Assembly: GCF_900186125.1 (NCBI RefSeq)
Contig: NZ_FYBQ01000002.1
Coordinates: forward strand, 186,001-250,000
Length of the DNA: 64,000 bases
Reading direction: 5' to 3'
From: Listeria goaensis
GTDB taxonomy: Bacteria > Bacillota > Bacilli > Lactobacillales > Listeriaceae
The notes below the pieces were generated by a model. It was given only the letters and a program-made list of their open reading frames with translations. It did not search any database and had not been told where the DNA came from. The translations under genes and the position numbers were made by a program. This document shows, piece by piece, positions 44,728 to 51,581 of this stretch. Each line of letters starts with the position of its first letter. Positions within the stretch are counted from its first letter, which is position 1.

Positions 44728-44742
44728 TGAGAATCATTTTCG
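44728..44742 (-). promoter_or_regulatory. Fur/PerR-like box before the FrvA-like ATPase
   Basis: TGAGAAT-C-ATTTTCG is a 7-1-7 repeat matching the Fur core TGATAAT-N-ATTATCA at 11 of 14 arm positions, and it lies 21 bases before the start codon. Confidence 0.6.
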
Positions 44743-44756
44743 TTCCCCTAAAAAAC

Positions 44757-44794
44757 ACGAAAATCTGCTCCCACTAGCGTGAGAAACAGATTTA
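44757..44794 (-). terminator. Hairpin downstream of the 266-residue protein gene
   Basis: On the minus strand AAATCTG and CAGATTT bracket an inner CTCAC/GTGGG stem, followed by TTCGTGTTTTTT; likely a terminator. Confidence 0.5.
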
Positions 44795-44869
44795 CATTAA
44801 ATTTATATTATTTTTTCACCTTTATTATACTAAATTTAGCAAGGTAATTCAATGGAACTGGCAATAAAT

Positions 44870-45670
44870 TCACGAATTTAGCGAAAACTTTTCCATCGCT
44901 GTTGCCTGTTGTTCATAAATGGATTTATTTGTCATATCCGCTAACTTTTGAAGCGCAAGCACGGTTTCCTGTTTGAGCTCTTCAGAAATTTCGCCAGTGA
45001 TTTTAATCGAGGAAAAACCAGTTGCGATGATGACTTGGTAGGATTGATAGATTTCTGTTTTATACGTTTGCTTTATTTCCTCCGAAAGGTTTTCACTTGC
45101 AGGAAAAAAGTGCATTTCCCAGTTCTCTTCGATTAACTCTTTCGGGTAAGCATCTAAATCTTCCAGCTCATCCGCTTCAATTAGTTCTTCTAAAAAAGCG
45201 AGCGTATCAGCACCTGTATCGTTTCCAAAGGGGGCCTCCTCTTGACTAATGTCGTAATAAATATCGGCTAGGAAAGCTTGTCGAAAATAAGGGTGCGAGG
45301 TTTCGCGCGTGACACCTGTTTCGGCATCATCAAAATACCAAGCAACAAGTTCCGTGATGTCTTTCCACCCCTCGATGTTTGGCGGAATTCCATTTGCATA
45401 GGCTTGAAAAAGATTGGTAAGTTCTTCAACATCCACCATTTTTCTTTGTAACTGTTTGAACGACTCATCACCGTTCTCAAAACGGATTTCAACCGTATAA
45501 CTATCTTTTTCCTTCATCGCTTGAATATAGGAGCTCCCCGCTAAACTAGGCGTGGATTCTAGCACCAGCACTCGGCAATAGCCGCTTTCTAAGTCAGCCA
45601 TCGCCGCATAAATTTTTGCTTCGTTCACTCGCGAATAAAATGTATGTTCATTCCATAATTCAAATTTCAT
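44870..45670 (-). CDS. Conserved protein of unknown function (266 residues)
   Basis: Acidic soluble protein with no signal peptide or membrane helix. Distinct stretches: ELWNEHTFYSRVNEAKIYAAMADLESGYCRVLVLE at the N-terminus, repeated aromatic-rich acid segments, and ALQKLADMTNKSIYEQQATAMEKF at the end. Not recognised. It lies between frvA and the aldo/keto reductase on the same strand, separated from both by terminator-like hairpins. Confidence 0.6.
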   Translation of the reverse strand: MKFELWNEHTFYSRVNEAKIYAAMADLESGYCRVLVLESTPSLAGSSYIQAMKEKDSYTVEIRFENGDESFKQLQRKMVDVEELTNLFQAYANGIPPNIEGWKDITELVAWYFDDAETGVTRETSHPYFRQAFLADIYYDISQEEAPFGNDTGADTLAFLEELIEADELEDLDAYPKELIEENWEMHFFPASENLSEEIKQTYKTEIYQSYQVIIATGFSSIKITGEISEELKQETVLALQKLADMTNKSIYEQQATAMEKFSLNS

Positions 45671-45682
45671 ACCATTCCCCTT

Positions 45683-45717
45683 TAAAAAAAGGCATAGAAA
45701 AAATCTTCTACGCCTTT
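45683..45717 (-). terminator. Terminator after the aldo/keto reductase
   Basis: On the minus strand AAAGGCGTAGAA pairs with TTCTATGCCTTT around GATTTT and is followed by T. Confidence 0.8.
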
Positions 45718-45727
45718 CCAGTTTTCT

Positions 45728-46651
45728 TTACGGCAACACATTTCCAGCTGCACGGTAAATTTCATACCATTCTTCACGCGTCAACTCAATGTCAGCGCCT
45801 TTGCGAATTCCTGCAATACGTTCCGGGTTCATCGTTCCAAGCACCGTTTGAATTTTAGCCGGATGGCGTAATATCCAAGCCACCGCAATTGCTGAGTTCG
45901 AAACTTGATATTTCTCCGCCAATTGATTGACTGCTTGATTTAATTCCGGAAATTTCGGGTTATCCAAAAACACACCTTCAAAAAAGCCGTATTGGAACGG
46001 CGACCAGGCCTGAATTGTCATATCATTTAAACGGCTGTAATCCAAAATCCCGCTATCGCGCACAACTCCAGCATCAACCGTCATATTCACATTTAGCCCT
46101 GCATCAATCATGCCTGTGTGCATAATGCTAAACTGCAGCTGATTCACAAGCAAATCCTGCTCCACAGATTTCTTCAAAAGCTCAATTTGAAGCGGATTCT
46201 GATTACTCACACCAAAATGACGCACTTTCCCACTCTTTTCAAGTTCAAAGAAAGCTTCCGCTACTTCTTCTGGTTGAACAAGCGTATCCGGACGATGTAG
46301 TAACAGGACATCCAAATACTCCGTACGCAACCGTTTTAAAATCCCCTCAACTGAGTTTATAATATGTTCCTTCGAAAAATCAAAGAAGCCATTTCGAATC
46401 CCACATTTCGATTGCAAAATAAGTTTTTCGCGCGGTACAGAAGCCTTTTGAATCGCTTCTGCAAAAATTTCTTCCGATTTCCCACCGCCATAAATATCCG
46501 CGTGATCAAAAAAATTCAAGCCATTTTCAAGAGAAGTCTGAATCACTTTCTCTGCTTTTTCAACCGATAAATCAGCCATACGCATACAGCCAATTGCAAT
46601 GCTAGGCGCAGAAAGTTTGCCACCAAGTTTTAACTGTTCCACTATTTCCAC
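45728..46651 (-). CDS. Aldo/keto reductase family oxidoreductase (YdhF-like)
   Basis: 307 residues. Catalytic set: Asp (FFDHADIYGGGKSEEIF, Tyr near 54), Lys (LQSKCGI) and His (LLHRPD); the C-terminal AVAWILRHPAKIQTVLGTMNPERIAGI binds NADPH. This layout matches the E. coli YdhF type of NADPH-dependent reductases of small carbonyls. It is transcribed away from the tRNA-Ser gene. No regulatory site is visible. Confidence 0.87.
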   Translation of the reverse strand: MEIVEQLKLGGKLSAPSIAIGCMRMADLSVEKAEKVIQTSLENGLNFFDHADIYGGGKSEEIFAEAIQKASVPREKLILQSKCGIRNGFFDFSKEHIINSVEGILKRLRTEYLDVLLLHRPDTLVQPEEVAEAFFELEKSGKVRHFGVSNQNPLQIELLKKSVEQDLLVNQLQFSIMHTGMIDAGLNVNMTVDAGVVRDSGILDYSRLNDMTIQAWSPFQYGFFEGVFLDNPKFPELNQAVNQLAEKYQVSNSAIAVAWILRHPAKIQTVLGTMNPERIAGIRKGADIELTREEWYEIYRAAGNVLP

Positions 46652-46749
46652 CTCTTTAATTAAGATACTTTCATTTTACCATTTCATGAAAACGATATCA
46701 TCTTTTAATTAAAAAACTCACCAAATCCCCTATTTTAAACAAGTGGCTG

Positions 46750-46778
46750 TTGCTTTTTAAGCTGTTTTATTATACAAT
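46750..46778 (+). promoter_or_regulatory. Promoter of tRNA-Ser(CGA)
   Basis: TTGCTT (46750-46755), 17 bases and TACAAT (46773-46778) precede the tRNA by 12 bases. Confidence 0.7.
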
Positions 46779-46790
46779 AACTTTTGTCGT

Positions 46791-46881
46791 GGAGAAATAC
46801 CCAAGTCCGGCTGAAGGGGACAGACTCGAAATCTGTTAGGCGGGTCTAACTCGCGCCGGGGTTCGAATCCCCGTTTCTCCG
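46791..46881 (+). tRNA. tRNA-Ser with anticodon CGA
   Basis: Acceptor GGAGAAA (46791-46797) pairs with TTTCTCC (46874-46880); discriminator G at 46881; CCA not encoded. The anticodon stem ACAGA/TCTGT carries loop CTCGAAA with CGA at 46827-46829, reading UCG. A long variable arm (about GGCGGGTCTAACTCGCGCC) and the TTCGAAT T-loop confirm a class II serine tRNA. Its last 22 bases are part of the island's att repeat. Confidence 0.95.
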
Positions 46882-46884
46882 TTT
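46860..46884. repeat. Left attachment repeat (attL) in tRNA-Ser 3' end
   Basis: 25 bases from the T-arm to three bases beyond the tRNA end are repeated exactly at 53489-53513, marking the boundaries of an integrated element. Confidence 0.85.
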
Positions 46885-46914
46885 ATAGACACACGTTCAG
46901 TGTCAAACACTGTC

Positions 46915-46950
46915 AAAAACCTTGGTAAATCAAGGTTTTTTGTTTTTTCT
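46915..46950 (+). terminator. Terminator inside the island's left end
   Basis: AAAAACCTTG and CAAGGTTTTT with a 6-base loop, then T-rich. It now ends the tRNA-Ser transcript; a different terminator at 53518 lies behind the right repeat. Confidence 0.8.
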
Positions 46951-46982
46951 AAATTGATTCATTTTCAAATAAAATCAACCAA

Positions 46983-47006
46983 ATGGCATTTAATATGGCA
47001 TTTAAT
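46983..47006. repeat. Tandem 12-bp repeat, possible integrase arm sites
   Basis: ATGGCATTTAAT occurs twice in direct tandem (46983-46994 and 46995-47006), about 100 bases inside the left repeat. Similar short tandem repeats near att cores are arm-type sites of tyrosine integrases. The integrase itself is missing. Confidence 0.5.
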
Positions 47007-47089
47007 TTTTGACCAAGACAATTTTATGGGTTAATTTTAAAGTACTTCATTATGGAGTACTATTTTATTTGGAAAGAGGGTGAAGTAGT

Positions 47090-47338
47090 ATGGCAAGACC
47101 AATAAAAAATGCTAATAGAAATTATGATAAACCTATGCTTTATGGCGTTTGGACATTAAAGGAATTCGCAGAAGCTAGCCCAAGGACATACGGATGGTGG
47201 TTAGAACACATTAAAAACTACCCAGCTTTAGCTGATTTTAGCAATTGGGCAACTAAATCCTATTGTGAAAATTGGGCATTCGATGCCGTGAAGGCAAATG
47301 AATGGCTATTGGATTATTTTGTATATAAAAGATGCTAA
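47090..47338 (+). CDS. Small paralogous island protein 1 (MARPIKN family)
   Basis: 82 residues. Three tandem genes share the frame MARPIKN, YGxW(T/S)xxEFAxASPRTYxWWxxxI, DFSNWAxKS, and AFDAxKANEWLLxxF. Aromatic-rich helices with a WW pair in the middle suggest a small DNA-binding or dimerising domain; the pattern (W-x-x-x-[DE]-F ... S ... W ... F.A.K..E[WF]L) is reminiscent of the small phage proteins of DUF771/excisionase type. The palindrome-like AGTACTTCATTATGGAGTACT region at 47039-47059 precedes it and may be an operator. GAGGGTG precedes the ATG. Function unknown. Confidence 0.6.
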   Translation: MARPIKNANRNYDKPMLYGVWTLKEFAEASPRTYGWWLEHIKNYPALADFSNWATKSYCENWAFDAVKANEWLLDYFVYKRC

Positions 47339-47353
47339 GCAGGGGTGATTAAT

Positions 47354-47593
47354 ATGGGAAGACCTTCTAGGTATCCAGAAGTTTTTGGAGTTTGGACAAT
47401 GAGTGATTTTGCTAATGCTAGCCCATATCCAATAGAATGGTGGCATGAGAATATTTATAGTTATATTGAGATTTTAGAATTCAGTAATCTGGGATACTAT
47501 ACCAGCACTTCTAAACTAGCCGCATTTGACGCGTTTAAAGCTAATGAATGGTTGAAAGTTAATTTTGGAAATAATGAAGAAGAAGGTGAATAA
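47354..47593 (+). CDS. Small paralogous island protein 2 (MGRPSRY)
   Basis: 79 residues, the most divergent of the trio: MGRPSRYPEVFGVWTMSDFANASPYPIEWWHENIYSYIEILEFSN keeps the W, WW and F-D-A-F-KANEWL positions but loses several tryptophans. Start at ATG 47354 since AGGGGTG lies 7 bases upstream; a GTG at 47345 overlaps that site. Begins 15 bases after the first copy ends, so the three genes form one unit. Confidence 0.6.
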   Translation: MGRPSRYPEVFGVWTMSDFANASPYPIEWWHENIYSYIEILEFSNLGYYTSTSKLAAFDAFKANEWLKVNFGNNEEEGE

Positions 47594-47596
47594 AAA

Positions 47597-47839
47597 ATGG
47601 CAAGACCAATTAAAAACAAGTATGTCCCTAAAAATTTCTTATATGGTACATGGTCATTAGAAGAATTTGCGCAAGCTAGTCCAAGAACTTATCGTTGGTG
47701 GCAGGATAACATTTATGACTGTCCAGAGCTAGCAGACTTTAGCAACTGGGCAAATAAATCTCACCGTGAACCTTGGGTATTTGATGCCGCTAAAGCAAAC
47801 GAGTGGTTATTGAAAAAATTTGTTTATAAAACACTTTAA
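47597..47839 (+). CDS. Small paralogous island protein 3 (MARPIKN family)
   Basis: 80 residues, closest to copy 1 (shared ADFSNWANKSHREPWVFDAAKANEWLL-like end). It begins 3 bases after copy 2 ends, giving an overlapping or coupled translation unit. Triplication followed by divergence of copy 2 suggests dosage or subfunctional selection. Unknown function; DNA-binding is inference. Confidence 0.6.
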   Translation: MARPIKNKYVPKNFLYGTWSLEEFAQASPRTYRWWQDNIYDCPELADFSNWANKSHREPWVFDAAKANEWLLKKFVYKTL

Positions 47840-47892
47840 TTGCTAGCAACTAACTTACACAGCATTGACAATTATATAAAAGGGAGCAAACA

Positions 47893-48534
47893 ATGAATTT
47901 TATTAAAAAATGGTTCACAAAGCTTTATAGTAAAATAAGGTATTCTGTAATGTTGTCTTTAAGTATTACAGTCTTATATATTATTTCTGTTTTTTCTTTA
48001 AAATTTCTTCCTGAAAGTTCTTTTTTTAGTGCTTTCTATCTCATTAGTACAATTTATGTATTTATCATTACAGTCTTGATGCTTGGATTAATGCTTGCTC
48101 CAACCTATCAATATTCCTCAAAATATTTAAAAGAGGGTATTGAAAAAATAATTACTTTTGAAATTCAAGCGTTTGAACTTGATAGTAAAAACTCATATAA
48201 AAAACGTAGTACCTATAGTAAGCTTCAAAAAATCAAAAAAAGTGTATTTAAATTAAACCCAGAAGAAAGATACTTACTTTTAAGTTATTTTGAAGCTAAG
48301 AACAATGCTCCCCTTCCTGTGCTTGCACCTATTTTATCATCATTTTTATTGGGATTAGTGGGAAGCTCCATTTCAGGATACTTTAGTGAATCTCCTGTAG
48401 AAATGTTTGGCATATTATATATCCTATTTCTACTTTTTGCATCCCCAACCATAAACTGGTTTGTAGGTAATAGACAAAGAAAGCTTACCGAGCAATATAT
48501 CATTAATTTAATTAAAAATGCCCCCAGCGATTAG
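47893..48534 (+). CDS. Island membrane protein with four predicted helices
   Basis: 213 residues. Two N-terminal helices (about 18-40 and 48-72) and two C-terminal helices (about 145-165 and 170-190) flank a cytoplasmic region of about 70 basic residues (STYSKLQKIKKSVFKLNPEERYLLLSYFE). GGGAGC ribosome binding site. Its stop region overlaps, tail to tail, the end of the GIY-YIG/DUF2075 gene by four bases. Not a recognised family; a membrane partner of the neighbouring nuclease/helicase is possible but unproven. Confidence 0.55.
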   Translation: MNFIKKWFTKLYSKIRYSVMLSLSITVLYIISVFSLKFLPESSFFSAFYLISTIYVFIITVLMLGLMLAPTYQYSSKYLKEGIEKIITFEIQAFELDSKNSYKKRSTYSKLQKIKKSVFKLNPEERYLLLSYFEAKNNAPLPVLAPILSSFLLGLVGSSISGYFSESPVEMFGILYILFLLFASPTINWFVGNRQRKLTEQYIINLIKNAPSD

Positions 48535-50288
48535 GCTGAGGGGTGTTTACTCAATTCTAGCGTATCCTTTATATATTTTTTAAACTCATTATTTTTCCAA
48601 AAACCAAGTCGAATTCCATCAATTCCTCGAGTCATTAAAATATAATAAATATTTAGCACAAACAAAGTGAACTCTTTCGCATATTCAGGACTTTTTTCTT
48701 TGTCAGAGAACTTGCCATTTACATTGAAGAAATGATTAGGTTCACCGTACAAGTATCCATTTTCATCCACTTGAATATCATTTCCAATCAAAACGCCACA
48801 TTTATTCAAATCGACTCCTTGTACCGCAAATACCGACCCAATTTGGTCTTCAGCATCCTCCTCATCTGAATAAACCCAATTTTCTTGAGTTGAATTCCAT
48901 CTTCGCTTAATGTCACCTTCATGCCAGTGAGTAATTGACGACTCTTTACCGTCTGACTGCTTCCATGGCTCAACAAGTCCTGCTAAAACTCGATTTATAT
49001 GTTCAGGATTAAAGTTTCTATCTTCTTCTATCCAGTCAATCAGATTACGCAATGGTTCTTCTTCAAAATAGCCAAAGTATGCATCAGATGTGTTGTCCTG
49101 AAATACAGCTCTATTAAAATTAGGGTCGAAGTTCGTTTGGCTCAGCAGTCCGGTGTCTTTATATAATAAAAATTTGATTCCATTTATAAAATCATCGGAT
49201 GTGTAACTTTTCTCTCCTGAGGTCTGAATTCTAAATTGCGTTGTTAGATACCTTTTTTCAAATCCCTCTGTTGCCTCTAAAAATTGTGCTCTAGTGATAT
49301 TAGCTGGGCGAATAGCTTGTAAAACATCATACATCAAGATAATTTGTTGACCTATCTTTTTAATAGACTCTAAATGATTATTATCTTGGCTAAATTTCCC
49401 TCTGTATACATTGTTGAAAGTAGCCATCTGCTTAGCAAATTTTCTAGATAGTTTATGTGACTCATCGACAATGACGACATCGTAGTGCTCACCTGAATTA
49501 ATTAGTTTAGTAGATGTTGTCAGCTCTAAATTGGAATTTTTATATCCATATACACTAAAAATTTCTTTAGCTGTTTTAATCCAATTTGGTTGCAACACAA
49601 CCGCAATCCGTTGAGTTTTCTTTTCAGAGGCCAACTTCGCCACTAGGTGCGTCAATAATACTGTTTTCCCTGTTCCTGCATCACCATTTATAACATAACT
49701 TTTGTGAGAATTAGCTTCAATTTCATCAATAAGTTCCATTTGCTGGGTTGTTAATTCCTTGATAGGACTGTATTTCACCAACACTTTATTCCGCAACTCC
49801 TCTAAAGTTGGCACTTGTACCCAGTGTTTAGCATATAGCTCTTCCCAAAAAGGTAAAATGACTTCTGAGGCTATTTTTTCTCGTTCTTTGTATTCGGATG
49901 TACTATTTCCTTTTGTTTTATTAATGATTTCAATATTATCGTATTGAATCATTTGTTTTCTAGTATTCGGATTATCTGCAAGAAAATAAATAATCAGCTG
50001 GTTCTCCACGTCATCAAGCGCCGAGCCATTAAAGTAATAAGATAATAGCACAATGACTTTGTCAAAATGTGCCTTACTAAATTTTCCTTCTTTACAACTA
50101 TAATGCTGTTTATTTCTAGTTGTAAAGTGCTTTGTTTGACCAATGTACATCTGCTTTGACTTTGTGCTTCTATAGATATAGATAACATTACCGGATTTCA
50201 AAACATTTTGTTCAGATTTACGTAGTTCAAGAAAATTCTCTAATTTGCCATCCTTTAAATTTATTTCTATATAGTTATATTTAGCCAT
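48531..50288 (-). CDS. GIY-YIG nuclease fused to DUF2075 (Schlafen-group) helicase
   Basis: 585 residues. GIY-YIG domain at about 34-130: VIYIYR and MYIGQ provide the two tyrosine motifs, TRNKQH the arginine/histidine and DDVENQL the metal-binding glutamate, so it looks catalytically intact. Then DUF2075: Walker A NGDAGTGKT (201-209), Walker B VVIVDESH (271-278), and later QFRIQTSG and FAVQGVDLNKCGVLIGND typical of SF1-like motifs. DUF2075 proteins are ATP-dependent nucleic-acid motors; fusion to a nuclease suggests invasive-DNA cleavage. The ATG follows the MazG-like stop by two bases, so translation is coupled. Position within a phage-type island supports a defence role, which remains inference. 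Confidence 0.75.
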   Translation of the reverse strand: MAKYNYIEINLKDGKLENFLELRKSEQNVLKSGNVIYIYRSTKSKQMYIGQTKHFTTRNKQHYSCKEGKFSKAHFDKVIVLLSYYFNGSALDDVENQLIIYFLADNPNTRKQMIQYDNIEIINKTKGNSTSEYKEREKIASEVILPFWEELYAKHWVQVPTLEELRNKVLVKYSPIKELTTQQMELIDEIEANSHKSYVINGDAGTGKTVLLTHLVAKLASEKKTQRIAVVLQPNWIKTAKEIFSVYGYKNSNLELTTSTKLINSGEHYDVVIVDESHKLSRKFAKQMATFNNVYRGKFSQDNNHLESIKKIGQQIILMYDVLQAIRPANITRAQFLEATEGFEKRYLTTQFRIQTSGEKSYTSDDFINGIKFLLYKDTGLLSQTNFDPNFNRAVFQDNTSDAYFGYFEEEPLRNLIDWIEEDRNFNPEHINRVLAGLVEPWKQSDGKESSITHWHEGDIKRRWNSTQENWVYSDEEDAEDQIGSVFAVQGVDLNKCGVLIGNDIQVDENGYLYGEPNHFFNVNGKFSDKEKSPEYAKEFTLFVLNIYYILMTRGIDGIRLGFWKNNEFKKYIKDTLELSKHPSA

Positions 50289-50290
50289 AA

Positions 50291-50629
50291 TTAATCTAAC
50301 TCATCTAATTGATTATATTTCTTTTTTTCACCATAACTTTTAGAAATTGGATATTTACTCGCATTTTTAACCAACTTTTCAGCAATAATTTCATCAATAT
50401 TTAATTTTAAATTGTCAGCCATCATGTAGGAGTATATCAAAACATCAGCTAATTCCTCTTTTAATTGTTCCATTTGTTGTTTCGCCTCATCTGTTGTTTT
50501 CCATTGAAATAACTCTAATAGTTCATTAGCTTCTAAAGAAATAGAGATAGCTAAATCCTTTTCATTGTGAAATTTCCTCCAATCCCTTTCATCCCTAAAT
50601 TGATTTATTTTCACCATAGATTTGTTCAT
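50291..50629 (-). CDS. MazG-like nucleotide pyrophosphohydrolase
   Basis: 112 residues. ISLEANELLELFQW gives the ExxE metal ligands (E33, E36) and KEELADVLIYSYMMADNL gives ExxD (E59, D62), matching the MazG/RS21-C6 (dCTPase-like) all-helical hydrolases that cut (d)NTPs to NMP plus pyrophosphate. GAGGTG lies 8 bases before the ATG. Two bases separate it from the nuclease/helicase gene, so it is an obligate partner by layout. It could clear modified or excess nucleotides, or deplete dNTPs during infection. Confidence 0.75.
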   Translation of the reverse strand: MNKSMVKINQFRDERDWRKFHNEKDLAISISLEANELLELFQWKTTDEAKQQMEQLKEELADVLIYSYMMADNLKLNIDEIIAEKLVKNASKYPISKSYGEKKKYNQLDELD

Positions 50630-50887
50630 TTCATATGCACCTCGTGTTCTCTTAATTTCGAAAGTTAAATTATATAAATCCTATTTGCATTCCATAGCAT
50701 ATAAAGTAAAGCTCCCTCTCTCTTTACTTTTTAATAATTTCGAGGAATGGATGTTTTTACAAAAAATCAAACTTGTTCCTCTCAGTATAATCAGATATTC
50801 CCGAACTACATCAATTTTTTCACCTCATCCAAAAATTTCATCCTCTCATAATTAATTTATTTAATTACAACTGTAATTCTAAAATTT

Positions 50888-50925
50888 AAACTTAAGTGTA
50901 ACAACCATTACTCTAAAACTTAAGT
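50888..50925. repeat. Repeated AAACTTAAGT pair upstream of the nuclease operon
   Basis: AAACTTAAGT occurs at 50888-50897 and 50916-50925; each contains the palindrome ACTTAAGT. They lie 260-300 bases upstream of the mazG-like gene and may be operator sites. Confidence 0.4.
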
Positions 50926-50962
50926 CTTATTCTATGTCTAGCATAATTCAAAATCTAGTTTT

Positions 50963-51017
50963 TGTCGATATTCTAATATATGCAATCAAAATTACTGTCG
51001 ATAATTTAATATCTGCA
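50963..51017. repeat. Imperfect 22-bp direct repeat with 33-bp period
   Basis: TGTCGATA plus about 14 more bases at 50963-50984 is repeated at 50996-51017 with 19 of 22 identities. It lies in a 530-base region (50630-51160) without a convincing gene, between the nuclease operon and the broken hicB. Possibly an operator array. Confidence 0.45.
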
Positions 51018-51160
51018 TTAGTTGGGTAACTAAAATAAATTAATTGTCTCATATGCATTAAATGTATCTAGTACGATAATTGGAAAGAGGCCCCGTGTTA
51101 CAATACAAACTACAAAGCAAATAATTAATCTTCTTCAAGATAAAGTGAATACCGGGATTT

Positions 51161-51404
51161 AGCTTAGAAGATTACAAAAAGCTCCCCTAATTTAAGTTCT
51201 ATTGAAGATATCAAAGCAAGATATCCCAACTCAAATGTAGCATTACTTGAGCTGGATTTAGCGGCTTACAGAAGAAAATACCATTCCAAAACAATCAGAA
51301 AGAACTTAACTATTCCGGAATGACTGGCTGACATGGTAGAAGATGAGAATATCAACTTCTACCAAACTTTAACTGACGCTCTTAAAGACGAGCTAGGTGT
51401 ATAA
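51161..51404 (+). pseudogene. hicB: Broken HicB-type antitoxin gene (C-terminal half)
   Basis: The final part reads NVALLELDLAAYRRKYHSK and then LADMVEDENINFYQTLTDAL-like residues; this is the HicB C-terminal ribbon-helix-helix region (TIPEWLADMVEDENINF type). A TGA at 51321-51323 replaces the conserved tryptophan codon, and an upstream piece (SLEDYKKLP, then SSIEDIKARYPNSN) is joined by a frameshift near 51185. No hicA or HicB N-terminus is found upstream. A terminator at 51407 follows. The gene is dead. Confidence 0.7.
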
Positions 51405-51406
51405 AA

Positions 51407-51450
51407 TAAAAACCTCTTAACCAAAAAGGATAAGGGGTTTTTATTTTTAT
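51407..51450 (+). terminator. Terminator after the hicB remnant
   Basis: AAAACCTCTTA pairs with TAAGGGGTTTTT using wobble pairs, then T-rich. Confidence 0.65.
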
Positions 51451-51581
51451 CACTAACCAATAATTTTTATTTTAATTATATCTCGACCTTGAATTTTTAT
51501 CCTGTTCTTTTTCAAGAATATACGTTCTCTTGTTTTTTCAAAATTCACACTGTATTTTTTTAGTTAAAAAGGGATGATATT

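Noticed and set aside
50622-50855. 77-codon plus-strand frame between the mazG-like gene and hicB
   Set aside because: No ribosome binding site, overlaps the mazG-like start, and the composition looks non-coding.
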